A stretch of DNA of 64,000 nt from Fervidibacter canadensis (GCA_041446545.1 JBGOEJ010000016.1:11460-75459); one strand, 5' to 3'. Counted from the first letter of the stretch, positions 25,884 through 35,444 are shown. Numbers and translations are program-made. Notes: generated by a model not told the origin, from the sequence alone.

Positions 25884-26420
25884 CTACGAGGATGGTGGCT
25901 GCTCCTTTTTCAGCGTTTCGGCGCCCCTCACCTCCTTTCGGGCTTTCGCCAGTTCCTGCTCTATGATTTGCCGAATGAGGAAGGACATCGGATCGCCAGG
26001 GCGAGCCGTCCCCTGCAGAGTGATTGTTTTGGGGCTCCCATTTAGGGGAAGGGTGAAAGTCTTTTTGCCGTTGATGGTCAATGCCGCCGCGCAAGAGTCG
26101 TTGCCATGGGGCACCTTTCGGAAAAACGCCTGAACTTTTCTGGGGTAATCGCGCACCAATTGCCGCACAAATTCCACCGTCCCTTTCGTGCACGGTCCGC
26201 CATGCTTTGGGTCAAGGGCGACATGAATGACAACAGGCGCCTGAGGGTCACCAAGATGAGGCGGTAAATTGGAGAGGTCTGCAACAATCTGCCTTTGGAG
26301 CACTTCATCAGGGGTCAGAGCGCTCTTTTGCTGCCGCCAATAGTTCCAATGCACTCCGACTGCCGCTAACACCAACATTGACCAAAACAAAGCAGCACCC
26401 CATTGTTGCTGCCTTGCCAT
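25884..26420 (-). CDS. Membrane-anchored thioredoxin-like protein
   Basis: 178 residues: a transmembrane helix at ~9-24, a short linker and one thioredoxin-like domain (LGDPQAPVVIHVALDPKHGGPCTKG ... NDSCAAALTINGKKTF). Cys77 and Cys110 line up with Cys83 and Cys125 of the first domain of the protein at 10421-11395. The CxxC pair is reduced to a single Cys in the first motif. Ends before the pilin-like gene and starts 15 bases after the small membrane protein gene, so a small operon. Exported redox or scaffold role is a guess. Confidence 0.6.
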   Translation of the reverse strand: MARQQQWGAALFWSMLVLAAVGVHWNYWRQQKSALTPDEVLQRQIVADLSNLPPHLGDPQAPVVIHVALDPKHGGPCTKGTVEFVRQLVRDYPRKVQAFFRKVPHGNDSCAAALTINGKKTFTLPLNGSPKTITLQGTARPGDPMSFLIRQIIEQELAKARKEVRGAETLKKEQPPSS

Positions 26421-26435
26421 CCCTTTCTCCCCCCT

Positions 26436-26675
26436 TCAACGGGGCGCCGTCTTAGAGGGTTGGCTCGGTAGGATACCAGTTGGCGGAGCCGTTGGAGTAA
26501 CACCAGGGCGACCCGTAGGACCTCCTGGGCGAGCAGTTGCAGGGACACCTTCTTCAATTGGAGGGCGCTCCGTGAGAGATTGGGGGCGGCTCATCAGCAA
26601 ATACACCCCAATGACAACAAGCAAAGCAACAGCAATTACCAAGCCAGCCACCCATGTCGGCACTTCTTTGCGCAT
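26436..26675 (-). CDS. Small single-pass membrane protein, MRxEVPT family
   Basis: 79 residues: MRKEVPTWVAGLVIAVALLVVIGVYLLM is one transmembrane helix, followed by a Pro/Thr/Gly-rich tail. Same start and layout as the protein at 8767-9000 (MRREVPTGVA). Start ATG has GGAGG close ahead. Probably co-transcribed with the next two minus-strand genes. Function unknown. Confidence 0.7.
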   Translation of the reverse strand: MRKEVPTWVAGLVIAVALLVVIGVYLLMSRPQSLTERPPIEEGVPATARPGGPTGRPGVTPTAPPTGILPSQPSKTAPR

Positions 26676-26824
26676 CCCTTATCCCTCCTTGCCTTCGCCC
26701 TAATGGCAAACGCCAGAGTCAAGTATATACCCCCCCTGAAGTCGCATTGACGAAGATCAATTTTGCATGGTGGGCAAAAAGGAAGCAGAATTGGAGGATG
26801 CATCCGCTGGGGGTGAAGGCAGGG

Positions 26825-27766
26825 ATGGCACTCGCTTTTATTGAGCGGGAGGAGCGTTTAGAACCGTTGGGGGAAGGGGTGGAGCGGTTGCGGCGGCTGG
26901 TTGCCCAAGAAGTCATTCCAATGCTGGAATTTCGGCGAAACATCCCTTTATTGGGCGCACCCTTGCAGCCAGGTCAAACCCCTCTCCCACCCCGAAGTCT
27001 CCTGCAACGCCATTCCTTTTTGGAAATCGGGGTCATTTTAGAAGGGGCGATGGGGCTCTGGTGGCGGGGGCATTTGACGGTGTGCCGAGCGGGGTCGGTG
27101 GTGCTCATCCCGCCCCGCTGTCCCCATTTGCCTCATGTTCCCTTGCCCCAGAACCTTGCTCATCGCGTTTTGTGGCTCATTTTTCCGCCCCATCAATGCA
27201 TCGCCCACCAATGCGCTTGGCGGGATGGGGTGCACTATGTCGGCACTTATTGCGCTTTGGACGACGACGAACTGATTTACCTTGGACGGAGTTTGTGGCG
27301 AGAGTGGCGCCAGCAGGATGAATGGTCGCCCCTCGTCGTTAAAGGCTATTTGTTGGCGCTATTTGGGCGGATGCTGAAAGCCCCTGCCCGTCCTGCCATT
27401 CCCAAATACGAGCGATTGATGACACCACTGCCTGCCCAAGACCCACTCGTTGACGCCGTGTATCGGTTTCTTTGGAGCAACTACAATCATCCCATCCGCC
27501 TGAAAGACTTAGCCGCCGCCATCGCTTACAGCCCCGCCTATTTGTGCCGCCACTTTCGGCAGAAGACAGGCGAAACCCCTTTTCAAGCCTTACGCCGTAT
27601 CCGCCTTGAAGTCGCCAAGCGGTTGCTTTCGCTGAACCTTTCCATAGCGACAGTCGCAGAAATGGTCGGTTTCAACGACCCGTTGTATTTCAGCAAAGTC
27701 TTCACCCGCACAGTGGGAACGCCCCCCACCCTCTATCGCCAACGGTTCGCCCGATCCCGCCGTTAG
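26825..27766 (+). CDS. AraC/XylS family transcriptional regulator
   Basis: About 313 residues. An N-terminal cupin-like sensor (HSFLEIGVILEGAMGLWWRGH ... GSVVLIPPRCPH) is followed by the AraC DNA-binding domain in the last ~100 residues: IRLKDLAAAIAYSPAYLCRHFRQKTGETPFQALRRIRLEVAKRLL and IATVAEMVGFNDPLYFSKVFTRTVGTPPTLYR. Binds DNA as two helix-turn-helix motifs. Start ATG at 26825 has GGGGGTGAAGG ahead; the frame is open further up but overlaps the opposite gene. Neighbours are pilin-like genes, which may be targets (inference). Ligand probably a sugar. Confidence 0.88.
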   Translation: MALAFIEREERLEPLGEGVERLRRLVAQEVIPMLEFRRNIPLLGAPLQPGQTPLPPRSLLQRHSFLEIGVILEGAMGLWWRGHLTVCRAGSVVLIPPRCPHLPHVPLPQNLAHRVLWLIFPPHQCIAHQCAWRDGVHYVGTYCALDDDELIYLGRSLWREWRQQDEWSPLVVKGYLLALFGRMLKAPARPAIPKYERLMTPLPAQDPLVDAVYRFLWSNYNHPIRLKDLAAAIAYSPAYLCRHFRQKTGETPFQALRRIRLEVAKRLLSLNLSIATVAEMVGFNDPLYFSKVFTRTVGTPPTLYRQRFARSRR

Positions 27767-27862
27767 GTCAATATTTTCCATCTCAATACAATGCCTTCCA
27801 TTGCCCCTTCGCTACTTACCCATTAGGCTATCGCATGACCTTGAAAGGGGAGGTGAACGCAG

Positions 27863-28648
27863 ATGTTGCGACGGCAACGGAAGGGCTTCACCTTGATTGA
27901 ACTGCTCGTGGTGATTGCGATCATCGCCATTCTGGCGGCGATTCTGTTTCCTGTGTTCAGTCAGGCACGGGAAAAGGCACGGCAAATTTCCTGCTTGTCT
28001 AACATGCGGCAATTAGGTTTGGGTTTTGGGCAGTATGTGCAGGATTACGATGAAAGGTTGCCGGGGACGGCGATTATTGCTCCTAACTGCGCCCCACCTA
28101 GTTGGTGGGACGATCGGGGGCTGCCAGGGCATTGGGTTCCAGCGGGTCTAATCCGAAACTTTCCCGCTTGGACGGTCACTTTCGGCGCTATTTTCCCCTA
28201 TGTCAAAAATGAGCAACTTTACTACTGCCCTTCTGACCATTGGGTCAGCAGCCCTGCGCGTGTGGGGGCAAACCCCAACCCGCCAGGGCGACGCGTCTAT
28301 TTTTCTTACTCGCAAAATGGCTACCTTTCTCAACACCGCCCCATTGCCACGATTGACAAGCCCGCTGAGGTTATCAACTTGGTGGACGAAGCCGAGACCC
28401 TCAACGACGGTTTCTTTGTCCCCTTCTGGTGTCCCGATAACCAGACGCAATGGCCGCGCCCCTGTTTCTTGATTGACCAACCTTCCTTTATCCACAACGG
28501 TGGGGCGAATTTTTTGTATGTGGACGGGCACGCCAAGTGGCATAACAAACAAGCCATGATTGACCCCCAGCAAGTCGTCCTGCGCTATTACTGGGCGACG
28601 CCTCCACCGACTTTGAACTCCTTTTACGCCCGCTGCGGTCAATTTTGA
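27863..28648 (+). CDS. DUF1559-type pilin-like protein (intact)
   Basis: 261 residues. N-terminus KGFTLIELLVVIAIIAILAA is the type IV prepilin class: cleaved after G, methylated at F, followed by the hydrophobic assembly helix. Then FPVFSQAREKARQISCLSNMRQLGLGFGQYVQDYDERLP, and the C-terminal HNGGANFLYVDGHAKWHN motif. This is the DUF1559/H-x9-DG-type pseudopilin expanded in Planctomycetota and Armatimonadota. Strong GGGAGGTG ahead. Followed within 20 bases by a second copy that carries a frameshift. Confidence 0.88.
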   Translation: MLRRQRKGFTLIELLVVIAIIAILAAILFPVFSQAREKARQISCLSNMRQLGLGFGQYVQDYDERLPGTAIIAPNCAPPSWWDDRGLPGHWVPAGLIRNFPAWTVTFGAIFPYVKNEQLYYCPSDHWVSSPARVGANPNPPGRRVYFSYSQNGYLSQHRPIATIDKPAEVINLVDEAETLNDGFFVPFWCPDNQTQWPRPCFLIDQPSFIHNGGANFLYVDGHAKWHNKQAMIDPQQVVLRYYWATPPPTLNSFYARCGQF

Positions 28649-28666
28649 ACAAAGGAGGCGATAAGG

Positions 28667-29412
28667 ATGCGGCATGCCTTCACCTTGATTGAACTACTGA
28701 TGGTAATTGCGATTATCGCCATCTTGGCGGCGATCCTGTTTCCTGTATTCAGCGCGGCGCGAGAGAAAGCCCGTCAGGCGGCATGTTTATCCAACTGCAA
28801 ACAATTGGGGTTGGGCTTTCAGCAATATCTTCAGGATTACGATGGGTTGCTTTCAGGACCAGCCCCAGGCACGACGGAATTGGGTTGCTGGCCTCGTCCT
28901 TGGGGTCCGCCTTACCAGTGCACACCCAATCGTTGAACCGATGGGGGCAGTGGGTTTGGGGGTTGCCGGTGCTTCAGCCGGGCTACACCGACCCTGCCGC
29001 TGCTGCCGTCACTGACGAAGCCCGACGAGGGCTTATCGTCACTCAGGGCTCGTTGTTCCCTTACATCCGCAACGCTCCCCTTTACATTTGCCCGTCCGAT
29101 TTTCGGGGCAAGGAGAAGAACCTCAGTTACTCCTTCAACATCTGGTTCGGCTACATCCCTGACGCACAAATCCAAATCCCCGCTGACGCCGTCATGGTCA
29201 TTGACGAAGCCTTGACGCTCAACGACGGGCTTTTTGTTCCGCCACCTATTGACTGGCCGTCCTTCTATCACAACGGCGGCGCCAACATGATTTATGCCGA
29301 TGGACATGCTAAATGGATGCGCAGGGAGCAAATTGTTCCGGGCACTCGGCGCCGCCCTTGGGCACCCTTTGAGCCCTTCAGTTGGTCCAGCACCTGCCGA
29401 ACTTGCCCTTAG
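28667..29412 (+). pseudogene. DUF1559-type pilin-like gene with an apparent -1 frameshift
   Basis: The first frame (from ATG at 28667) codes RHAFTLIELLMVIAIIAILAAILFPVFSAAREKARQAACLSNCKQLGLGF... and stops at 28936 after QCTPNR. The -1 frame, open from 28783, continues it with NRWGQWVWGLPVLQPGYTDPAA ... FPYIRNAPLYICPSDF and the terminal YHNGGANMIYADGHAKWM (to 29412). The overlap is 28783-28936. A single-base deletion in that overlap, a genuine frameshift, or an assembly error would explain it. Start has GGAGGCGATAAGG ahead. Confidence 0.75.
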
Positions 29413-29470
29413 TCAAGGGCATGAATTTGCCTTGATAGGCTTCGCATAATTGCTAAGCGGTGGCGGAACG

Positions 29471-31390
29471 ATGGCAAAAGTGCAGGTTGCCGTTCCTTTA
29501 CCTACTCTGGAGGTCAAGCGCCCGGCTATTTCATGGCGTCCCTTTGTCCTTGCCTTTTTTCTCATCCCGGTTGCCGCTTACTGGATGGCGAGGCGGGGGC
29601 AAGATGGCATCATGTCCTTAAGCGTTCCCCCTGTCACCTTCGTTTTCCTTCTGGCACTCCTCAACTTCCCCTTTGCCCGTTGGTTCAAACGGTTTGCCCT
29701 CCCTCAAGCCGACTTAGCAGTGCTATGGGCGATGTTGGCGGTGGCGACGGGCATCGCTTGCGAATGGGGCGAAGCGCCGGGGTTGACAGGTCTGATATGG
29801 TTTGACAACCCGACAAACCGCTACAGTGAACTCATCATCCCTTATGTGCCCTCTTGGATGGTGCACAACTACAAAGATGCCCTTCAAGCCTTCTTCGGCG
29901 GTCACCGTCCCTATGACCTTTATCGCCCTGACCACCTTATGGCGTGGTTTATCCCGTTTCTCGGTTGGAGTGGGCTCATCTTCACGCTGGTGTTCTTGAT
30001 GCTTTGCCTTTTGCTTTTGTTAGCGCCGAGATGGCTGGAACAAGAGCGGCTTAGTTACCCCATCGCTACCGTGCCCATTTACCTTTCCCATGACGGTTGG
30101 GCATCCAAGTTGCTGAGCAACTGGCGCTTTTGGTCGGGATTTGTCATCGCAGCGATTTACGACACCGCTTATGGTTTTGTCTTTTGGTGGCGGGGTCAAA
30201 TTTCGCAGGCGTGGAAAGGGCTTGACATTTCCCAACTTATCATCAACCGACCTTGGAATGTCATCGGTTGGACTCCCATCCCCCTTTTGCCCTTCATGAT
30301 GGCGCTCAGTTACTTCATCCCTGCCGACTTGGCGTTTTCGGGCGTCTTCTTTTTCTGGTTTCGCAAAGCCCAGCAAATTATCGCCGCCGCTTTGGGGCAC
30401 GATGTCGTCCCCCTTTGGGGTGGGATGGCAGGGGCAGCAAAAGTCCCTTACTTAACGGAGCAATCCGTCGGTGCATTGGTGGCGTTGTTTTTCGTCTACC
30501 TTTGGCACACAAGGGGTTATCTGCTTTCGGGACTTGGTGCGAACCTTCAAAGTCCTCATTGGCGTCCGTTGTTGCGCTTTGGACTTTTCGGCTTATTGTT
30601 TGGAGGGGTAGTGCTTTTGGGGTTCGTTTGGGCGATGAAAAGTGACATGGCTTTCTTGCTTCTTTACCTCACCCTTTTCCTCGCCATCAGCACTGCCATC
30701 GCCAAAATTCGCGCTCAAATCGGTCCGCCCATTCACGAGTTCGCTTTTATGGGAGCAAACCGTTGGTTCATTGACTTGCTGGGCGCTGAACGGTTGGGTG
30801 ACCGTGTTGTCACCATCATGGGCTACCTTTACTTCACTCATCGCATCTGGCGCAGCCATCCCATGCCCCAAATGGCGGACGGGTTCAAAGTCATCCACGA
30901 GGCGAAAGCGTTGGACATGAGGTTTGTGGCAGCGATGATTTTTGCCATCGCTTTGGGGACGATGGCGATGTATTGGGCGAGGTTGCAGGCTGGCTACATT
31001 TGGGGCAGCGGTTCCCCTTGGGGTTATGCGGCTTGGATCATGGAGTGGCGAAACATGAAAGAGCCCAACTACACGGCTGCAGCGTTCGGGGTAGGCGGAG
31101 CGTTGTTCACCTTGCTGCTTGTCTGGCTCCACAATCGCTTCCCTTTCCTGCCTTTGCACCCGGCGGCATATGCGTTGGCGATGAATTTCGGCATTGACTA
31201 TTGCTGGTTTCCGATGCTGATCGCTGGGCTGGCAAAAACTGCCATTGTCCGATATGGTGGTCAGCGTTCCTATCATGCCTTCGTGCCTTTCGCCTTGGGC
31301 ATCATCGTCGGCGAATTTTTAACAGGCAGCGTTTGGAGTTGGATTTGGATTTTGACGGGGCGACCGACCTACAGTTTCAGCATCAACTGA
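29471..31390 (+). CDS. Large polytopic membrane protein, DUF6785/DUF6784-like (second copy)
   Basis: 640 residues with a dozen or more hydrophobic helices. Paralogue of 22410-24380 (EQERLSYPI, TAIAKIRAQIGPPIHEF, HPAAYALAMNFGIDYCWFP). Start ATG at 29471; a TTG further up has no good site. The two copies sit near pilin-like genes and upstream of a sugar-type oxidoreductase here. Transport of a sugar or lipid is possible but no motif supports it. Confidence 0.65.
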   Translation: MAKVQVAVPLPTLEVKRPAISWRPFVLAFFLIPVAAYWMARRGQDGIMSLSVPPVTFVFLLALLNFPFARWFKRFALPQADLAVLWAMLAVATGIACEWGEAPGLTGLIWFDNPTNRYSELIIPYVPSWMVHNYKDALQAFFGGHRPYDLYRPDHLMAWFIPFLGWSGLIFTLVFLMLCLLLLLAPRWLEQERLSYPIATVPIYLSHDGWASKLLSNWRFWSGFVIAAIYDTAYGFVFWWRGQISQAWKGLDISQLIINRPWNVIGWTPIPLLPFMMALSYFIPADLAFSGVFFFWFRKAQQIIAAALGHDVVPLWGGMAGAAKVPYLTEQSVGALVALFFVYLWHTRGYLLSGLGANLQSPHWRPLLRFGLFGLLFGGVVLLGFVWAMKSDMAFLLLYLTLFLAISTAIAKIRAQIGPPIHEFAFMGANRWFIDLLGAERLGDRVVTIMGYLYFTHRIWRSHPMPQMADGFKVIHEAKALDMRFVAAMIFAIALGTMAMYWARLQAGYIWGSGSPWGYAAWIMEWRNMKEPNYTAAAFGVGGALFTLLLVWLHNRFPFLPLHPAAYALAMNFGIDYCWFPMLIAGLAKTAIVRYGGQRSYHAFVPFALGIIVGEFLTGSVWSWIWILTGRPTYSFSIN

Positions 31391-31392
31391 AC

Positions 31393-31469
31393 GGCGGCGA
31401 GTGGCGAATAGCAGGTGGTTCTTGTGAAGGCAATGATGCCTTATCGCTATTCACCATCCACTGCTCGCT
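31393..31469. repeat. Intergenic hairpin built of 7-bp units
   Basis: One arm is GGCGAGTGGCGAATAGCAG (near 31395-31413) and the opposite arm TCGCTATTCACCATCCACTGCTCGCT (31444-31469) reads as a similar heptamer run on the other strand. Lies between the DUF6785 gene and the oxidoreductase. The arms pair imperfectly. Confidence 0.5.
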
Positions 31470-31482
31470 TGAGGTGATGGTT

Positions 31483-32511
31483 ATGATTCGTTTGGGGCTC
31501 GTCGGTTACGGTTACGCAGGGCGGGTGTTTCATGCGCCCCTTATCGCGCAAGTGGAGGGGTTGCAGTTGGTGGCAGTGGCTTCGCGGGATGAAGGGCGAC
31601 GGCGACAAGCCCAACACGATTGGGGCGTCAAAACTTACCCGTCACCCGACGACCTGTTCGCCGACCCGCAAGTGGATGCTGTCGTCATCGCCACGCCCCA
31701 CAATACCCATCACGCCCTCGCCAAAGCCGCGTTGCAAGCGGGCAAGCATGTCGTCGTGGACAAGCCTTTTACCCTCACCGTCGCAGAAGCCGACGATTTG
31801 ATCGCCCAAGCGCGAAGGCAAAATCGCCTCCTGACCGTCTTCCACAACCGCCGTTGGGATTGGGATTTTTTGACGGTGCGAAAGGCGATGGAAAGCAAGT
31901 TGCTCGGTGAGGTGTGGCTGATGGAGTTGAATGTCGGTCGCTATGGTCCGCCGGGACGATGGCGGGCAGAACGAACGAGCATGGGTTCGCTGCTCCACGA
32001 TTGGGGCGTTCATCTGATTGACCAAGCCTTGCTGTTGATGGGCAAACCGAAAAAGGTGATGGCTTGGCGACATTTTCGCCTCTGGCAATTGAGTGTGGAA
32101 AGTTTCTTCCGCCTTGTGCTGGACTATGGCGACGGGCGCACGGCTACCATTGAGGTCAACTACCTGCGCAAAGTGGAACGACCAAGATGGTTCATCCTCG
32201 GCGACCAAGGTGGGCTCATCAAATTCGGGTTAGACCCGCAAGAAGATGCCCTCAGGCAAGGCGATTTGGGCAAGGCAAGAGAAGTCCCTGAGCACCGAGC
32301 TAAAGTGTGGACACGCCTAAATGGGCATGACGCCGAGATAACGCTGGAAAGTGTTCGGGGCGATTGGCGAGAGTTTTACCGCAATTTCGCCGCTGCCTTG
32401 ACCCAAGGAGCGGAGTTAGCCGTCAAGCCAGAAGAAGCAAGGGAAGTCATTCGCCTCGTGGAAGCCGCCTTGCAATCGGCAGAAACGGGGCAATTGATGA
32501 CGCTCTCATGA
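31483..32511 (+). CDS. Gfo/Idh/MocA family oxidoreductase
   Basis: 342 residues. Rossmann NAD(P) site IRLGLVGYGYAGRVFH (GxGxxGR), then AVVIATPHNTHHALAKAALQAGKHVVVDKPFTLT (EKP-like catalytic motif with Lys), and a C-terminal alpha/beta domain with HDWGVHLIDQALLLMG. Oxidises or reduces a sugar or cyclitol alcohol with NAD(P). Start ATG at 31483 with GAGGTG six bases ahead; a longer frame runs back into the previous gene. Overlaps the DNA methylase start by four bases (ATGA). Confidence 0.88.
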   Translation: MIRLGLVGYGYAGRVFHAPLIAQVEGLQLVAVASRDEGRRRQAQHDWGVKTYPSPDDLFADPQVDAVVIATPHNTHHALAKAALQAGKHVVVDKPFTLTVAEADDLIAQARRQNRLLTVFHNRRWDWDFLTVRKAMESKLLGEVWLMELNVGRYGPPGRWRAERTSMGSLLHDWGVHLIDQALLLMGKPKKVMAWRHFRLWQLSVESFFRLVLDYGDGRTATIEVNYLRKVERPRWFILGDQGGLIKFGLDPQEDALRQGDLGKAREVPEHRAKVWTRLNGHDAEITLESVRGDWREFYRNFAAALTQGAELAVKPEEAREVIRLVEAALQSAETGQLMTLS

Positions 32512-35444
32512 CTGGCACAATGTTAACGGTGAACCAAATGCAGGCGGAAGGCTTTCGGCAAGAAGTGCTCAATGTCAAGTTGGCGGAGTTGCTGGCGCAG
32601 CGCGGACTGGTGGCTTTGCCCGAACAAAGGTTGCCTGAGGCGCTGCCCGATGTCCTCGTCATTTTTCGTGGCTTGAGGCTGAACATTGAAGGCGAAGTCA
32701 GCGACCAAGTTGGCGCTGAGCAAAAAGCATGGGGCAAAGCCAGCGAACGAGTCCGACGCGATATCGCCCACATCGCCATCGCTTTGCTCTACCCGCCACA
32801 TCTGCGCCACGAGCCGATAGGAAACTTGCCCAAAGCCCTTGAGCAAGCGACTTTGAAATTTGCCGTTTGCGTCCCACCAATCCCCGAATTGCCTCATTGG
32901 CATGAAGGCAACATAGACGCGTTGACGAATGTTTTGCACACCGCTTACGAGCAATTGGCTTCCGAAGACGCCGTGCAAAAAGCGGCGGCGTTGCTTCGGG
33001 AAGCCATCCAGTTTCCTGCCAATGAAATCCTCGCCCTCGGCGTTTCCGTTGACCGGGTTGCTTACCCGTTGGGCATCCCGCCAGAGAGCGTTTCTAAGCG
33101 CAAACTTCGCCAAGCAATTTCCATCGCTCAAATCGCCTCCCTTGTCCTTGCCAACGCTATGCTGTTTCAGGAGGAGTTGGCTCAAGTTGACCATCGCGTC
33201 AAGCGGTTGCGTCAATGCCTTGAAGCCAAAAACTTGTGCGAGGAGTTGCTTGAAGTCTGGAAGTTCGTTTTGGACGAAATCAACTACCACGCCGTCTTTG
33301 ACATCGCCAGAAAAGTTTTGCTGGAGTTGCCTGCTCTGCCGCAGATTAGCAACGCACTGCGCCAATGTGCCGAGAAAGTTTTGGAAGTTGTCAGCATGAG
33401 AGTTGCCACTCGTCACGATGTCGCCGGTCGGCTCTATCACCTGCTTTTGGGCGACATCGCAAAACCGCTGGGCACTTACTACACTTCCGTGCCCGCTGCG
33501 ACTTTGTTGCTTCGGCTGGCATTTGAGCCCCAGCGATGGCAAATCTCTTGGCAAGACCTAACTTCGGTCGGCAAATTGCGCATTGCCGACTTCGCCTGCG
33601 GAACGGGCACTTTGTTGATGGCGGCTTTGCAAGCGGTCCTTGACAACTTTTTGCGGGTCGCTTGGCACAACGGTGGGGATTTGCCGACGCAAAGGCAAAA
33701 GTTGCTTAAGGGTTTGCTTGAGGATGGGCTTTGGGGCATGGATGTTTTGCAGTCGGCTGTTCACCTGACGGCGACCGCCTTGACTTTGCCCGTCCCAGAA
33801 GTTACCGTCAAGGGCATGAACCTTTACGCTTTGGATTTGGGCGTTCGCGGCAATGAGAAGCGATTGGGAAGCCTTGACTTGTTGAGAGGGACGGCTCAAG
33901 TGACGGTCGCTTTGCGACCGTTTCAAGTCGCCCGCACGAAAGGCAAACGGGTGACGGAAACCCGCCCCCAACAAATTCAACTCCAACTGCCTGAAGGCGG
34001 TTTTGACTTGGTTTGCATGAACCCGCCGTTTACACGCAGCACGGGAGGCAACTTGCTTTTCGGCTCACTCCCACCAAAAGAGCGCAACGCACTGCAACGG
34101 GAATTGCAAAGGCTCATCCAAGACGAACACCTTCTCGCCTCCGCAACGGCAGGATTGGCATCGGTTTTCGTAACGCTGGCTGACCGCTATTTGAAGGAAG
34201 GCGGTCGGATGGCACTCGTTTTGCCCAAAGCGTTGCTTTCAGGTGTGGAATGGGAGCGGACGCGACAGTTGTTGACGCAGCGCTATGTCGTGGAGTTCAT
34301 CGTCGTCAGTCACGACCCACAGCGATGGAACTTTTCGGAGAACACAGATTTGAGCGAGGCTTTGCTCATCGCCCGAAAACTTTCGGGAAACGAGCGACCG
34401 AAAAACAACGCCGCAAGGAAACACAACCCTTGTTTGCCGCTGGAAAGCGATGACAACCCGCCAGACAGAACCATTTGCATCAACTTGTGGCGCAACCCGC
34501 GCAATTCAACGGACGCCTTTTTCGTCGCCGAAGCAATCCGCCGACAAAGTGTCCCGACACTTGACAGAGGCGTCCTGCACATTTGGGTCAGCGATGAAAA
34601 GTTTGGCGAAGCCTTTGCTTTGAATTGGGACGATGTTTGCCAACTTGGACATTGGCTTTTGCCTGTCGTCTACGCCCAAAGCGATTTGGTGCGGGAACTG
34701 CTTTCGCTGCCGTTGCGCAACAAACTTTTCCTTTGCCCGCTGCGGGAGTTGGGTGAATTGGGACCGCAACGGCGGGACATTTGGGATGCCTTTGAACCTG
34801 TGGATGCGCCGCCGGGCTATCCCGCCCTTTGGGGACACGACGCCACCACAATGACCACGATGCTGCAAAAGCCCAACGCTTACTTGCTGCCGTTAGGTGT
34901 CCCGCGTAAAGGGCGCCCTTTGAGGGACGCAAAACTTTTGTGGAGCAGGGCAGGACGAGTGCTCATCGCTGAACGGATGCGACTGAACACGCAAAGATTA
35001 CCCGCTGTTTTGCTTCCAGAACCTGTCCTGAGCAATGTTTGGTGGCCGTTTCAGTTGCAGGAGAAGTTGGGTGACGATGCTGCGAAAGCGTTGGTGCTTT
35101 GGCTGAACAGCACGATGGGCATTTTCATTTTCGTCGCTAACCGCGTTGAAACACAAGGAGCGTGGGTGACCTTCAAAAAGCCGACTTTGCACGCCATGCC
35201 CGTTTTGGATGTCCGAAAGTTGACGAGGAGGCAGAGGCAAAAGTTTGCGCAAACTTTTGACCAACTCGCCGACAAACCGCTGATGCCACTTTCGCAACTT
35301 GCCGATGACCCAGTCCGCAAAGCGATAGACGATGCCATTAGTGCCACTCTCGGTTTGCCTGACCTAACGCCCTTGCGAGTTGCCCTTGCTCGTGAGCCTG
35401 TGTTCACATTGAAACCGCTGCAGCAAAAACGCATCCGCAAGTAG
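32508..35444 (+). CDS. Large N6-adenine DNA methyltransferase with possible nuclease-like N-terminal domain
   Basis: 978 residues. Methylase motif I is DFACGTGTLLMA (SAM binding, 361-372) and motif IV is NPPF (505-508), the set of N6-adenine methylases; a target-recognition-like C-terminal region follows (LVLWLNSTMGIFIFVANR). The N-terminal part carries LPEALPDVLVIFRGLRLNIEGEVSDQ, a spacing compatible with a degenerate PD-(D/E)xK fold (Asp48, Glu61, Glu63 with no clear Lys). Layout resembles type IIG or BREX-PglX-like enzymes, but no nuclease, translocase or other defence gene is adjacent. ATGA overlap with the oxidoreductase suggests accidental coupling. Role: restriction-modification or epigenetic methylation, unresolved. 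Confidence 0.78.
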   Translation: MTGTMLTVNQMQAEGFRQEVLNVKLAELLAQRGLVALPEQRLPEALPDVLVIFRGLRLNIEGEVSDQVGAEQKAWGKASERVRRDIAHIAIALLYPPHLRHEPIGNLPKALEQATLKFAVCVPPIPELPHWHEGNIDALTNVLHTAYEQLASEDAVQKAAALLREAIQFPANEILALGVSVDRVAYPLGIPPESVSKRKLRQAISIAQIASLVLANAMLFQEELAQVDHRVKRLRQCLEAKNLCEELLEVWKFVLDEINYHAVFDIARKVLLELPALPQISNALRQCAEKVLEVVSMRVATRHDVAGRLYHLLLGDIAKPLGTYYTSVPAATLLLRLAFEPQRWQISWQDLTSVGKLRIADFACGTGTLLMAALQAVLDNFLRVAWHNGGDLPTQRQKLLKGLLEDGLWGMDVLQSAVHLTATALTLPVPEVTVKGMNLYALDLGVRGNEKRLGSLDLLRGTAQVTVALRPFQVARTKGKRVTETRPQQIQLQLPEGGFDLVCMNPPFTRSTGGNLLFGSLPPKERNALQRELQRLIQDEHLLASATAGLASVFVTLADRYLKEGGRMALVLPKALLSGVEWERTRQLLTQRYVVEFIVVSHDPQRWNFSENTDLSEALLIARKLSGNERPKNNAARKHNPCLPLESDDNPPDRTICINLWRNPRNSTDAFFVAEAIRRQSVPTLDRGVLHIWVSDEKFGEAFALNWDDVCQLGHWLLPVVYAQSDLVRELLSLPLRNKLFLCPLRELGELGPQRRDIWDAFEPVDAPPGYPALWGHDATTMTTMLQKPNAYLLPLGVPRKGRPLRDAKLLWSRAGRVLIAERMRLNTQRLPAVLLPEPVLSNVWWPFQLQEKLGDDAAKALVLWLNSTMGIFIFVANRVETQGAWVTFKKPTLHAMPVLDVRKLTRRQRQKFAQTFDQLADKPLMPLSQLADDPVRKAIDDAISATLGLPDLTPLRVALAREPVFTLKPLQQKRIRK

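Noticed and set aside
28783..28936. Programmed -1 frameshift in the second pilin-like gene
   Set aside because: No clear X-XXY-YYZ slippery site or downstream pseudoknot was found in the overlap; a deletion or sequencing error is simpler.
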